Position numbers and translations under genes: made by a program. Positions 27,139 to 36,739 of a stretch of DNA of 64,000 bases are shown piece after piece; within the stretch, counting starts at the first letter, position 1; each line of letters starts with the position of its first letter. This stretch comes from Crocinitomicaceae bacterium (GTDB taxonomy: Bacteria; Bacteroidota; Bacteroidia; Flavobacteriales_D; Crocinitomicaceae): positions 1-64,000 of the forward strand of contig JADJEU010000006.1 of NCBI GenBank assembly GCA_016709005.1, given 5' to 3'. The notes under the pieces were generated by a model. The model did not search any database. It was not told the origin of the DNA and was given only the letters and a program-made list of their open reading frames with translations.

Positions 27139-29346
27139 ATGAAAAAACTAAACTTATCAGTTGCCATTTTGGGCATAATGATGCTCAGTTCATCGTTGCA
27201 TTCATATGCGCAGGTGAATCATTGGGAAACAATCGTCAATGAAGATGATAACTGGAAATATCTGGTGCCTTCTTCCGCTGTTCCGGCATCCTGGATAACA
27301 CCTGGTTTTAACGATGCTTCCTGGCTAAATGGACCGGGTGGTTTTGGAATGGCAGATGGTGATGATAATACGCTTTTACCCGGCGGCACAATTTCAGTTT
27401 ATCAGCGAATTCAATTCAACATTATTGATATTACGGCCATTGAAAAAATGGTTTTCAATATTGATTATGACGATGGCTTTGTTGCATACGTAAATGGTAT
27501 TGAAATTTGCAGATCAGAAATGGACATGGCCGGTATGCCAAATTTCAATGATGCAGCAACAGGTTTGCACGAGGCTCAATTATATCAAGGTGGATACCCT
27601 TTTCAAATAACACTTGATCATGCTTTTGTCAATGCCGTTATTTCTAATGGCACCAATGTACTTTGTGTGCAAACACATAATCAATCGGCAGGTTCTAGTG
27701 ATCTTTCATCGCGGGTTTTTTTGAGCGCCGGAATTAATAATTCGTCAACCACTTATGGTCCAACTCCAACTTGGTTTATTCCACCAGTAGAACTAATATC
27801 TTCCAACTTGCCCATTGTCGTTATTAATACAAACGGTGTTGGTATTCCGGATGAACCAAAAATCGATGCAACCATGGGAATCATTAACAATGGTGCAGGT
27901 CAACTTAATTTAATTTCTGATCCATTTAGCGAGTTTTATGGTCAGATTGCAATTGAAACGCGGGGCTCTTCTTCCGGTGGTTTTCCGATGAAATCTTACG
28001 GTCTGGAAACACGTGGACCATCACCTGAAATGAATTACAATGCTTCTATTTTTGACTGGCCGGAAGACAACGATTGGATTTTATATGCGCCCTATAATGA
28101 CAAAGCCCTGATCAGAAATGTACTCACTTATGATCTCGGAAATTTGATGGGAAATTATTCGCCACGCACACAAATGTGTGAGGTGATTTTGAATGGAGAT
28201 TATCAGGGAGTGTATGTTTTTATGGAGCGCATCAAACAGAATCCTGGCCGCGTGGCTATTGATGAATTGAACTATGAGGATACGCTTGGAAATGAATTAA
28301 CGGGCGGGTACATTCTTAAGGTTGATAAAACAACTTCGGGTGGAATCGTTGCATGGACATCGCCTTACACATGCGCTGCGCCTGGTTGGGGACCCATCGA
28401 GTTCCAAATGCATGATCCGGAAATTGACACCATGCATTCGTTGCAGCTTCAGTATATCCAAGACTATGTGACTGATTGGGAAGATGCTTTAGCCGGACCA
28501 AATTTTGCAGATCCGGTTCTTGGTTACGCACCATATATTGATGAACTTTCTTTCATTGATTTTTTTATAGTGAATGAGCTTTCAAAAAATGTAGATGGAT
28601 ATCGAATCAGTACTTTTTTATACAAAGAAAAACAAAGTGAGGGTGGTGAATTGGTAGCAGGACCTTTGTGGGATTTTAACCTCGCATGGGGTAATGCAGA
28701 TTATTGTGAAGGTGGCTTGACTAGCGGCTGGGAAATTTATTTTAATTCTGTTTGCGGTGGCGGTGGCGGACTTCAAAACCCGTTTTGGTGGGATCGTCTT
28801 TTGCAGGATCCAAATTTTGCGCATGCGGTGAATTGCCGGTGGTTAGAATTACGAGCAGATATTTTGAGTACTCCTCGTCTTATGAACTACATTGATAGTA
28901 TGGCTCTTTATTTAGAAGATGCGCAACAAAGAAATTATACCAAATGGCCCGTACTTGGAGTTTATCTTTGGCCAAATAATTTTGTTGGAAATACGTATGC
29001 CGAGGAAATTCAGTATTTGAAAGATTGGACAACACAACGGTTAGATTGGATGGATGCAAATATGTTTGGATCATGTCCTGATTTGAACGTTAGTGAAAAT
29101 ACGATTCAAGAATTAGCTGTTTTCCCCAATCCCGCAAAGGAACAAATTACAGTAGAATGTGCATCTGATATTAATTCTGGAGAACTGGTGATTATTGATG
29201 TTTCAGGCACTGTGTTGATTCGGCGAAAATTTGAAAATTCCAGCCAAATTAGTTTAGACATCAGCATGCTTTCTGCAGGACTCTATTTTGTAGATATTGA
29301 ACAAAATAATCAGCGCATCAGTTCATCCCGATTTGTAAAACTCTAA
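27139..29346 (+). CDS. Secreted CotH-kinase family protein with T9SS sorting tail
   Basis: 735 residues. Signal peptide (MKKLNLSVAILGIMMLSSSLHSYAQ), an N-terminal beta-sandwich (~30-200), then the CotH domain (~225-560) with KSYGLETRGPS, DWILYAPYNDKALIRNVL, YQGVYVFMERIKQNPGRVAI, GGYILKVDKTT and GPLWDFNLAWGNADYC, the last carrying the Asp expected for metal binding. It ends in a type A sorting domain (LAVFPNPAKEQITVE...LSAGLYFVDI). CotH proteins are atypical protein kinases in spore coats; in Bacteroidota they are secreted and their targets are unknown. The next gene starts 8 bp downstream, so the two are probably an operon. TATCTTCG at 27117-27124 may be the -7 box. Confidence 0.85.
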   Translation: MKKLNLSVAILGIMMLSSSLHSYAQVNHWETIVNEDDNWKYLVPSSAVPASWITPGFNDASWLNGPGGFGMADGDDNTLLPGGTISVYQRIQFNIIDITAIEKMVFNIDYDDGFVAYVNGIEICRSEMDMAGMPNFNDAATGLHEAQLYQGGYPFQITLDHAFVNAVISNGTNVLCVQTHNQSAGSSDLSSRVFLSAGINNSSTTYGPTPTWFIPPVELISSNLPIVVINTNGVGIPDEPKIDATMGIINNGAGQLNLISDPFSEFYGQIAIETRGSSSGGFPMKSYGLETRGPSPEMNYNASIFDWPEDNDWILYAPYNDKALIRNVLTYDLGNLMGNYSPRTQMCEVILNGDYQGVYVFMERIKQNPGRVAIDELNYEDTLGNELTGGYILKVDKTTSGGIVAWTSPYTCAAPGWGPIEFQMHDPEIDTMHSLQLQYIQDYVTDWEDALAGPNFADPVLGYAPYIDELSFIDFFIVNELSKNVDGYRISTFLYKEKQSEGGELVAGPLWDFNLAWGNADYCEGGLTSGWEIYFNSVCGGGGGLQNPFWWDRLLQDPNFAHAVNCRWLELRADILSTPRLMNYIDSMALYLEDAQQRNYTKWPVLGVYLWPNNFVGNTYAEEIQYLKDWTTQRLDWMDANMFGSCPDLNVSENTIQELAVFPNPAKEQITVECASDINSGELVIIDVSGTVLIRRKFENSSQISLDISMLSAGLYFVDIEQNNQRISSSRFVKL

Positions 29347-29354
29347 TTGATTTC

Positions 29355-30107
29355 ATGAAAAAAATTGCTGTTTTTATTTGTATTGCATCAACACTCATTG
29401 CTTGTAATAAAGAAGAAGGTCCGGGAGGAACATCAAGCATTGAAGGTACGGTAACAGGTCGTGAATTTGAACCTGCACGCGCTGAAATTACCGAGGTGAT
29501 TTTTACTGCAGGCAGTGAATTGGAGCATGGAGATTATTGGATATTGAATACGCCCATTGGTGGAACCTATTATTATATCTGGTATGATAATCCAACCTGG
29601 ATCAGTGATGGAGACCCCTATTTAGAAGGCCGCACGGGAATTGCGGTGGAGTTCAATTACAGCGATTCAAACATTGATATTGCAACAAACACAAGCACGG
29701 CATTATCCAGTATAGCTGGGTCTGATTTTTCTATTAGCCTGCAAAATGATGTCATGATTTTGACAAATAAAAAGTCGGGTTATGTGCCGGACGCTAATAA
29801 GGTGACAACTAATTTTGAATTGAATATTGGTGATCAGGGGCAAGATGAATATTATGGATCTGAATCACCTTTGTCTGATATCGAAGTATATATTTTATAT
29901 GGTGACGATACAGTGTATGGTGATCAAACTCGCACTGGTGGGGATGGTGAGTATCGGTTTACAAATTTGGTTAAAGGGACTTATTCAGTTTATGTAGTAT
30001 CACAAGACACGGTTAATCCAGAGGGGTTCGTGAAATCAGGTGTTACTGTAAAGATTGATGAAAATAAATCTGTTGTTACGGCTGGGAATCTGAATTTGCT
30101 TTACTAG
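29355..30107 (+). CDS. Lipoprotein with carboxypeptidase-regulatory-like domain
   Basis: 250 residues. Lipobox LIAC at residues ~14-17, a polar middle, and a C-terminal beta-sandwich (SPLSDIEVYILYGDDTVYGDQTRTGGDGEYRFTNLVKGTYSVYVVSQD) of the SdrD/CarboxypepD-regulatory type. It follows the CotH kinase by 8 bp, so a joint role at the cell surface is likely, although no biochemical role can be read. Confidence 0.75.
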   Translation: MKKIAVFICIASTLIACNKEEGPGGTSSIEGTVTGREFEPARAEITEVIFTAGSELEHGDYWILNTPIGGTYYYIWYDNPTWISDGDPYLEGRTGIAVEFNYSDSNIDIATNTSTALSSIAGSDFSISLQNDVMILTNKKSGYVPDANKVTTNFELNIGDQGQDEYYGSESPLSDIEVYILYGDDTVYGDQTRTGGDGEYRFTNLVKGTYSVYVVSQDTVNPEGFVKSGVTVKIDENKSVVTAGNLNLLY

Positions 30108-30112
30108 GAGAA

Positions 30113-30520
30113 TTATAATACCAACTGATTTTGATTTTTTCTTTTTAGCTCTTTTTTGTTTTCAAGCTCTCGCAATTTATCAAACCATTTTAACGCATCT
30201 TTAGAATCAGTAAATGCTTTCGTTGCAACTGCAGGTCGTTGAACGCGAATGACAAAGTTTGCAAGAATGCGATGAGCTAATGAATTCTGAATGATAGCGG
30301 AGGCCTTAGTATATTTCAGCATTTCCGGACTAGTTCCAAGTTCGCGTACTTCTTTTTCGATGGTAAGTCCAGCCCCTACAACAACGGCCATATAACACGG
30401 TGTGTAGTTGATCATGGCATTGGTCTTATGATAAACCTCCAAAACCATATCCCAGGTCAAATGAATTTTAGGCCGATAATGATAAAGCACAACATCCGGT
30501 GCATAGAACTCAATCTGCAC
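30113..30520 (-). CDS. Small hypothetical protein, STAS/SpoIIAA-like pattern
   Basis: 135 residues from a GTG at 30520. The pattern HLTWDMVLEVYHKTNAMINYTPCYMAVVVGAGLTIEKEVREL...FTDSKDALKWFDKL resembles the SpoIIAA/STAS-like proteins of Bacteroidota, where the last helix follows a short D-x-x-x-A-LxWF motif. The start is uncertain because the frame stays open further upstream. Convergent with the gene at 29355, 5 bp apart. Confidence 0.5.
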   Translation of the reverse strand: MQIEFYAPDVVLYHYRPKIHLTWDMVLEVYHKTNAMINYTPCYMAVVVGAGLTIEKEVRELGTSPEMLKYTKASAIIQNSLAHRILANFVIRVQRPAVATKAFTDSKDALKWFDKLRELENKKELKRKNQNQLVL

Positions 30521-30704
30521 AAAATCAAGAGATATAGTTTGTGATGGTTTAATACTTAATCGATTGAAAATTAAATATAGTGAGTTTTTTGAAAGTAGTT
30601 GATTGAGATTAGTTTATGTATTTGTATTGGTTGATTTTTCTCAGATATTGAAGCTAATGGTACTGAAAGTTTAAATTGCTACTTTTACTTTTAAAATTAC
30701 TCTC

Positions 30705-31172
30705 ATGTTCAGAATATTTCTTTTTCTTTCTTTGATTCTATTCGCCTATGCACTGATCTTACCAGTTTATGCAGATAAGCCCGATTTAATTGGAATAATG
30801 GCTCTTTTAGGCGGCTGGATGGTCGCGTTGAATGATATTCCAACAGCCATTTCATGGTTGGCAAATGTGACGTTTTTCTTTGCCATAGTGATGATTTTAA
30901 AGCGTAAAAAGCCGCGTCCTGTAGCAGCATTGGTGTTTAGTATTCTTTCAATTGCTTTGGCTTGCGCAATCTTAGGCGCTGGAAAAATTGTTACGGGTGC
31001 AACTACCAGTCAAACCGTTGGAAAACTTGCAATAGGTACTGCTTTTTACGCTTGGGTTGGAAGCTTTGTGCTGATGGCTGTTGCCTCTTGGCTTAAAATG
31101 AAATCACTGAAACCATCTGCTTCGGCTGCACCGGTTCAAGAAACTGTAGCTAGTACCACTGCAAAAAGTTAA
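30705..31172 (+). CDS. Hypothetical four-helix membrane protein
   Basis: 155 residues with about four hydrophobic segments (IFLFLSLILFAYALIL; GIMALLGGWMVALNDIP; VAALVFSILSIALACAILG; FYAWVGSFVLMAVASWLKM) and an Ala/Ser-rich C-terminus. No family recognised. The preceding 180 bp hold no gene. Confidence 0.6.
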   Translation: MFRIFLFLSLILFAYALILPVYADKPDLIGIMALLGGWMVALNDIPTAISWLANVTFFFAIVMILKRKKPRPVAALVFSILSIALACAILGAGKIVTGATTSQTVGKLAIGTAFYAWVGSFVLMAVASWLKMKSLKPSASAAPVQETVASTTAKS

Positions 31173-31212
31173 AATACTGCTAAATTGTATAGTCGGTAAT
31201 ACTTTTCAATAG

Positions 31213-31234
31213 GAAGGCCGTAAATTAGGCCTTC
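31213..31234 (+). promoter_or_regulatory. Hairpin abutting the start codon of the TonB-type receptor gene
   Basis: Perfect 7-bp arms GAAGGCC (31213-31219) and GGCCTTC (31228-31234) with an 8-nt loop; the ATG follows immediately at 31235. If transcribed, it would occlude the ribosome-binding region, so it may limit translation. The position is seen; the function is inferred. Confidence 0.4.
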
Positions 31235-33625
31235 ATGAAAATTTGCTTTGGTTTTTTACTGTCTTGTTTTATTACGGCCGCGTTTGCTCAGCCAACTAAA
31301 TACGCTGTCTCAGGAAAAGTTACTGAGACGAATGGGGTGGTAGTGCCTTATGCAAATGTATTGGCATTTTCATTGCCTGATTCAACTTTGAAAGATGGCG
31401 CCGCAACCAATGATTTGGGCGAATTTTCACTTGACTTAATTCCTGGAAAATATTATTTGAAAGTTCGGTTTCTTTCGTTTGAAGAAAAGTTGATTTCAGA
31501 TGTTGTTGTGAAAGATTCACCGCTTATAATTCCAACCATCGTCCTGATTCCTACCGAGGCTATGCTGGACGCTGTTGAGATTACAACAGATAAACCTCAA
31601 ATGGAATTGAAACTGGATAAACGTGTTTTTAATGTGCAGCAGGACATGTCTAATGCAGGTTTAAATGGCGCCGAAATTTTAGATAATATTCCTTCTATCA
31701 GTGTGGATGCTGAAGGCAATGTCAGCTTAAGAGGAAGTCAAAACGTGCGAATTCTGATTAATGGTAAACCTAGTACTTTAACGGGAATGAGTAATACAGA
31801 CGTACTGCGTCAAATTGATGGCAGTATGATTGAAAGCGTTGAGGTGATCACAAACCCTTCAGCGCGTTATGATGCCGAAGGTGAAGTGGGAATCATAAAC
31901 ATCATTCTGAAAAAAGAAATGAAAACGGGCTTCAACGGAAGTGTGAATGCACGCGTTGGTTATCCGCTTGGCTATGGCGCCGGGTTTAATCTCAATTATC
32001 GCACAAAAAAGGTGAATTATTTTATAGGGTATGGATACGGTGTTCAGCGTTCGCCCGGCGAAGGATACAATTATCAGATTTTTGATAGTCCTGATACGGC
32101 ATACACTTATGAGCAGTTTTCGGAACATGATAGAGGTGGTGTATCTCATAACATCAGTGGGGGTATGGACTTGACTTTGACACCGCGCACTTCCTTGACG
32201 CTTTCTACAAATCTTCGCTATTCCAAAGGGGATAACTGGAGCAGCATTGAATACAATGATTATGATTCAGTTGGTACGTTAACGCAAATAGTCAACCGCG
32301 ATGAAACCGAGGCGGACATTGGTAATTCGCAGGAGTTCAATTTGAATTTTCGTAAAACATTTGAAAAACCTGACCGGTTATTGACATTCGATGCAAAGCG
32401 AAGCTATTCCTTGGACAATGAGGTTTCTGATTTGTTCGAAATAAGCAGTGATGCCTTTGATCCGAATATTTTCCAGATGACAACCAATAATGAAAGTGAA
32501 TACAGCTGGTTGTTTCAGACAGATTATGTTCACCCGTTTGGTAAGGAGGGAAAATTTGAAACAGGGGCAAAAGCGTCACTTAGAAAATTGCACAGTGATT
32601 ATTTATTGGAAGATAGTCTGGATGGAACATGGATTACCAATCCGATTTTCAATAATTATTTAATCTATACTGAGAATATTTATGCAGCTTATGTAATGGC
32701 GGGTAATAAGACAAAAAAGTTTTCTTATCAAGGAGGTTTGAGAGCAGAATTTAGCGATGTAACGACAAATTTAGTTGAAACAAGTGAAGTCAATCAAAGA
32801 CAATATTTAAAGCTATTTCCAAGCTTTCACTTTTCGTATGAACTAAAAAATAATAGCTTTATTCAATTGAGTTATTCAAGGCGCATAAGTCGACCTCGTC
32901 ATTGGTGGTTAACTCCGTTTTATACATTCAGAGATTCGCGCAATTTTGAGTCTGGAAATCCAAATATCAACCCTGAATACACTGGATCTTATGAGTTCGG
33001 TCATTTGAAATACTGGAAAAAGGGTTCAATTTTGAGTTCATTCTATTACCGAAGAACCGTGGATGCAATGGATCGAATTGTGCTGACTGATTCTACCGGA
33101 ATTACCTGGCGGATTCCTGTGAACTTGGGCAATACCAATGCTTTTGGACTTGAGTTTTCAGGCTCGTATGAACTGAAAAAGTGGTGGAATATTAATGGAA
33201 GTTTCAATTTTTACAGAGCAATTTCAGAAGGTGAATATGCTGGTAAAACCTATAACAACGATGCTTATGCCTGGACCAGTAAGATTACTTCTAAGTTCAC
33301 AATCAGCCGAAAATTTTCAATGCAAACATCGTTCAACTACGAATCGCCAACCCGAACAAATCAAGGCAGGGCCAAGGCTCAGTACTTTTGGGATGGATCA
33401 GCCTCAGTGGATGTCTTTAAAGGAAACGGTACCCTTTCTTTTAATGCAAGGGATATTTTAAATTCGCGAAAACGCCGAAGTATTGTTGAATCAGATTACT
33501 TTTATTCAGAAAGCGAATTCCAATGGCGTTCGCGGCAGTTTACGCTGAGTTTTGTGTATCGCATCAATCAAAAGAAAACGAGATCGGATCGATCTGATTT
33601 TGGGGATGGCGATTCAGGCATGTAA
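31235..33625 (+). CDS. TonB-dependent-receptor-like outer-membrane beta-barrel protein
   Basis: 796 residues. Signal peptide (MKICFGFLLSCFITAAFAQ), carboxypeptidase-regulatory-like domain (~22-100: GKVTETNGVVVPYANVLAFSLPDSTLKDGAATNDLGEF), plug domain (~115-205: GAEILDNIPSISVDAEGNVSLRGSQNVRILINGKPS, IESVEVITNPSARYDAEG), then an OMP_b-brl_3-type barrel to the end. This subgroup is common in Bacteroidota, and its substrates are mostly unknown. No SusD partner is adjacent, so polysaccharide uptake is not implied. Confidence 0.88.
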   Translation: MKICFGFLLSCFITAAFAQPTKYAVSGKVTETNGVVVPYANVLAFSLPDSTLKDGAATNDLGEFSLDLIPGKYYLKVRFLSFEEKLISDVVVKDSPLIIPTIVLIPTEAMLDAVEITTDKPQMELKLDKRVFNVQQDMSNAGLNGAEILDNIPSISVDAEGNVSLRGSQNVRILINGKPSTLTGMSNTDVLRQIDGSMIESVEVITNPSARYDAEGEVGIINIILKKEMKTGFNGSVNARVGYPLGYGAGFNLNYRTKKVNYFIGYGYGVQRSPGEGYNYQIFDSPDTAYTYEQFSEHDRGGVSHNISGGMDLTLTPRTSLTLSTNLRYSKGDNWSSIEYNDYDSVGTLTQIVNRDETEADIGNSQEFNLNFRKTFEKPDRLLTFDAKRSYSLDNEVSDLFEISSDAFDPNIFQMTTNNESEYSWLFQTDYVHPFGKEGKFETGAKASLRKLHSDYLLEDSLDGTWITNPIFNNYLIYTENIYAAYVMAGNKTKKFSYQGGLRAEFSDVTTNLVETSEVNQRQYLKLFPSFHFSYELKNNSFIQLSYSRRISRPRHWWLTPFYTFRDSRNFESGNPNINPEYTGSYEFGHLKYWKKGSILSSFYYRRTVDAMDRIVLTDSTGITWRIPVNLGNTNAFGLEFSGSYELKKWWNINGSFNFYRAISEGEYAGKTYNNDAYAWTSKITSKFTISRKFSMQTSFNYESPTRTNQGRAKAQYFWDGSASVDVFKGNGTLSFNARDILNSRKRRSIVESDYFYSESEFQWRSRQFTLSFVYRINQKKTRSDRSDFGDGDSGM

Positions 33626-33682
33626 TCTCAAAAACAAAAGGCTTACTTATATGTTACAGTATTAATCTCTTCAAAAAAAATT

Positions 33683-34207
33683 ATGAAAACTACCTTATTC
33701 TTTATCACCCTTAACTTATTTGCCATGACAGCAATCTCACAAACAAGCATTCACGATTTTAAATTCAATACGCTGGACGGTGTCGAAAAATCTTTTTCTG
33801 AATTTGCAGGTAAAAAAATTCTGATTGTCAATACAGCCAGTAAATGTGGTTATACGCCGCAGTACAAAGAACTTCAGGCGGTGCATGAAAAGTACGGTGA
33901 TAAGGTTGTGATCATTGGTTTTCCAGCAAATAATTTTGGAAAGCAAGAGCCTGGATCCAACGAAGAAATCGCGGAGTTCTGTGAAAAAAATTACGGCGTT
34001 ACTTTTCTCATGGCCGAAAAGGTCTCAGTTGCCGGATCAGATATTCACCCGCTCTTCAAATGGTTGACGTCACAAGAAAACCCATCTTTTACCGGAAGCA
34101 TCAAATGGAACTTTGAAAAATTTCTTTTGGACGGAACCGGAAAATTAATGGCGCGTTTCAGAAGTGGCGTAAAACCAGATGATAAAGAGATTCTTGATCT
34201 TCTTTAA
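33683..34207 (+). CDS. Glutathione peroxidase family (thiol peroxidase), exported
   Basis: 174 residues with a signal peptide (MKTTLFFITLNLFAMTAISQ). Catalytic Cys55 in NTASKCGYTPQY, the Gln in GFPANNFGKQEPGSNEEI, and Trp/Asn in IKWNFEKFLL complete the peroxidase tetrad. Cysteine rather than selenocysteine at the active site indicates a thioredoxin-type enzyme. The signal peptide suggests periplasmic peroxide removal. Confidence 0.9.
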   Translation: MKTTLFFITLNLFAMTAISQTSIHDFKFNTLDGVEKSFSEFAGKKILIVNTASKCGYTPQYKELQAVHEKYGDKVVIIGFPANNFGKQEPGSNEEIAEFCEKNYGVTFLMAEKVSVAGSDIHPLFKWLTSQENPSFTGSIKWNFEKFLLDGTGKLMARFRSGVKPDDKEILDLL

Positions 34208-34283
34208 TCTTCCAGTATAAATCAACTGTTGAACCCTTGGCCGTTTTTATTCCAAAATAGTCCAATTAAATATTCTTTTTTGG

Positions 34284-34291
34284 TAAATTTG
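34284..34291 (+). promoter_or_regulatory. Bacteroidota -7 box of etfBA
   Basis: TAAATTTG matches TAnnTTTG, 26 bp upstream of the etfB ATG. The -33 element is not clear. Confidence 0.5.
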
Positions 34292-34317
34292 GCCTTCCTT
34301 AAAATCAAAGAGACCAA

Positions 34318-35058
34318 ATGAAACTACTTGTCTGTATCAGCAAAGCTCCCGATACCACTTCCAAAATTGATTTCGTTGAGAATAATACCAAATTTAACGA
34401 AGCCGGCGTTCAGTATATTGTAAACCCCTATGATGAGTGGTATGCACTGGTGCGCGCATTAGAGTTAAAAGAGGCTTTAGGCGGAACAGTTACCACAATA
34501 ACTGTGGGCGGAATAGATGATGAACCAGTTATCCGCAAAGCACTGGCTATTGGTGCTGATGAATCTGTAAGAATTAACGGTAATGCAAAAGACGCTTACT
34601 ATACTGCTTTTCAGATTGCTGATTATGCAAAGAAAGGTGGTTTTGATATCATCTTCACAGGAAAAGAAACCATCAATTACAATGGATCACAAGTTGGCGG
34701 AATGATTGCTGAACTGGTGGGCATGCCGTATATCTCATTAGCATCAAAACTAGACGTGAACGGAACTACTGCAATAATTCACAAAGAAATGACAGGTGGA
34801 GTAGAAGTAGTTGAGGTAAATCTGCCCTTTGTAATCAGTGCTGCAAAAGGAATGGCTGAACAACGCATTCCAAACATGCGTGGAATTATGGCGGCAAGAA
34901 CGAAACCACTTCAGGTTGTAGAACCAGTTGCAGTTGATGAGCTTGTTAGCTTTGTCAATTTTGATCTTCCAAAAGCAAAATCTGCCTGCAAATACATTGA
35001 TCCGGCAAACGTTGCTGAATTAGTTCACTTGTTACATACAGAAGCTAAAGTTATCTAA
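34318..35058 (+). CDS. etfB: Electron transfer flavoprotein, beta subunit
   Basis: 246 residues: MKLLVCISKAPDTTSKIDF start, FNEAGVQYIVNPYDEWYALVRALELKE, ALAIGADESVRI, IIFTGKETINYNGSQVGGMIAELVGMPYIS and VEVNLPFVISAAKGMAEQRIPNMRGIMAARTKP are characteristic. EtfAB accepts electrons from acyl-CoA dehydrogenases and passes them to ETF:quinone oxidoreductase. It precedes etfA by 20 bp in one operon. Confidence 0.95.
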   Translation: MKLLVCISKAPDTTSKIDFVENNTKFNEAGVQYIVNPYDEWYALVRALELKEALGGTVTTITVGGIDDEPVIRKALAIGADESVRINGNAKDAYYTAFQIADYAKKGGFDIIFTGKETINYNGSQVGGMIAELVGMPYISLASKLDVNGTTAIIHKEMTGGVEVVEVNLPFVISAAKGMAEQRIPNMRGIMAARTKPLQVVEPVAVDELVSFVNFDLPKAKSACKYIDPANVAELVHLLHTEAKVI

Positions 35059-35078
35059 TCATTCAATCTTCAGAAAAC

Positions 35079-36020
35079 ATGTCAGTATTAGTTTATATCG
35101 ATACCATCAGCGGAAATATTTCTAAAAACGCAATGGAAGCTGTTTTTTACGGCAGCAAAATTGGACCAGTAACTGTTGTAACAAATGGTGGGGTTAGTGC
35201 AGATAAATTAGCATCACTTGGAAATTTTGGCGCAACAAAAGTTTTAGTGCAACGCGCTTTACAATCACAAGATGCATCACAATTAACACGGTTAGTTTCT
35301 GCAACTGCGGGAACAACGGGTGCAACAACAATTGTATTCTCTCAAGATCTTACAGGACGTGCAGTTGCTCCAAGAGTATCAGCAAGTTTAAAAGCAGGTT
35401 TGGTTGCAGGCGCAGTTTCTTTGCCAGATGCAGGTGGAATTTTTAAAGTGAATGTGTTTTCTGGAAAAGCGTTTGGAAATGTAAAAGTGAATTCAGCAAT
35501 TCGCGTTGTCAATCTTACACCAAATTCAATTGCATTGGAAACCGGAAGCGGATCTGCAGCAGTGGAAGAAATTTCAGTGGATTGCGGAGCGCCTTCATAC
35601 ACTGTAAAATCAGTTGAAAAACAAGAAGGAGATATTTTATTGCCGGAAGCTGAGACGGTTGTTTCTGCAGGTCGCGGATTGAAAGGTCCAGAGAACTGGG
35701 GCATGGTTGAAGATCTTGCAAAAACATTAGGCGCTGCAACGGCATGTTCACGCCCTGTTGCTGATATAGGATGGAGACCTCATCACGAGCACGTAGGCCA
35801 AACAGGTCTTGCGATTCGTCCAAATCTTTATATTGCTGCCGGAATTTCTGGAGCCATTCAACACCTTGCCGGTGTTAACGGATCGAAAGTAATTGTAGTA
35901 ATTAATACAGATCCAGAAGCACCTTTCTTCAAAGCGGCGGATTATGGAATTATTGGAGATGCCTTTGATATTCTTCCAAAATTGAATGAAGAAATTAAAA
36001 AACTGAAAGCACAGAATTAA
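35079..36020 (+). CDS. etfA: Electron transfer flavoprotein, alpha subunit
   Basis: 313 residues. The N-terminal domain is followed by the FAD-binding domain with RPVADIGWRPHHEHVGQTG, LYIAAGISGAIQHLAGV and VVINTDPEAPFFKAADYGIIGDAFDILPKL, the last being the ETF-alpha signature. It binds the FAD of the heterodimer with EtfB. The next gene follows after 33 bp and may share the transcript. Confidence 0.95.
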   Translation: MSVLVYIDTISGNISKNAMEAVFYGSKIGPVTVVTNGGVSADKLASLGNFGATKVLVQRALQSQDASQLTRLVSATAGTTGATTIVFSQDLTGRAVAPRVSASLKAGLVAGAVSLPDAGGIFKVNVFSGKAFGNVKVNSAIRVVNLTPNSIALETGSGSAAVEEISVDCGAPSYTVKSVEKQEGDILLPEAETVVSAGRGLKGPENWGMVEDLAKTLGAATACSRPVADIGWRPHHEHVGQTGLAIRPNLYIAAGISGAIQHLAGVNGSKVIVVINTDPEAPFFKAADYGIIGDAFDILPKLNEEIKKLKAQN

Positions 36021-36053
36021 CGAAGAGAGAGCAAGTAGCTGCCGTAAGTTATC

Positions 36054-36644
36054 ATGGAAAAAATTGAACTTAAAATAGTCGGTCTGTCATATAGCCAAAC
36101 ACAATCTGGAGCTTATGCACTGGTATTGTCTGAACGGAATGGTACACGCAGATTGCCGATTATTATTGGTGGTTTTGAAGCACAATCCATTGCGATTGAG
36201 CTTGAAAAAATGAAACCATCACGCCCGTTAACGCATGATTTATTTAAGGCATTCTCAGATTCGTTTGGAATTGAAGTGAAAGAAGTTGTCATCTATAATT
36301 TGGTAGAAGGCGTTTTCTATTCAAAATTAATTTGTGAGCAGAATGGTGACTCCATCGAAATTGACGCACGCACATCAGATGCTATTGCAATTGGTTTGAG
36401 ATGTGGAAGTCCGGTTTATACCTTTGAACATATTTTAAGTTCTGCTGGCATCCAACTAGAAGATGAATTAGTTGCAGACAAAGAAATTGGAACGGAGGAA
36501 GAGGAGTCTGTAGCAGCGAATAAGGGGACAGAATTAGGAGCACTTACGAGTGAAGAACTTGAAGCACTTTTGAAAGAAGCAATCGAAGCAGAGGACTACG
36601 AAAAAGCATCTCAGATCAGAGATGAAATCAAAAAAAGAAATTAG
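36054..36644 (+). CDS. Bifunctional nuclease (BFN, DUF151) with UVR motif
   Basis: 196 residues. Residues 1-130 form the BFN domain (QTQSGAYALVLSERNGTRRLPIIIGGFEAQSIAIELE, DARTSDAIAIGLRCGSPVYT). The C-terminus (LTSEELEALLKEAIEAEDYEKASQIRDEIKKR) is a UvrB/UvrC-type helical motif. This domain pair is usual in Bacteroidota. In plants the family is reported to have nuclease activity; the bacterial role is not established. Confidence 0.88.
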   Translation: MEKIELKIVGLSYSQTQSGAYALVLSERNGTRRLPIIIGGFEAQSIAIELEKMKPSRPLTHDLFKAFSDSFGIEVKEVVIYNLVEGVFYSKLICEQNGDSIEIDARTSDAIAIGLRCGSPVYTFEHILSSAGIQLEDELVADKEIGTEEEESVAANKGTELGALTSEELEALLKEAIEAEDYEKASQIRDEIKKRN

Positions 36645-36739
36645 TTTCTTTCAGGTAAATGACCGGTATTTCGTGCAGATTTGTAACTTCATCGGTATCA
36701 TTTAATCAGATTTATTTTATTTCCACTAATTGCTGAGCC

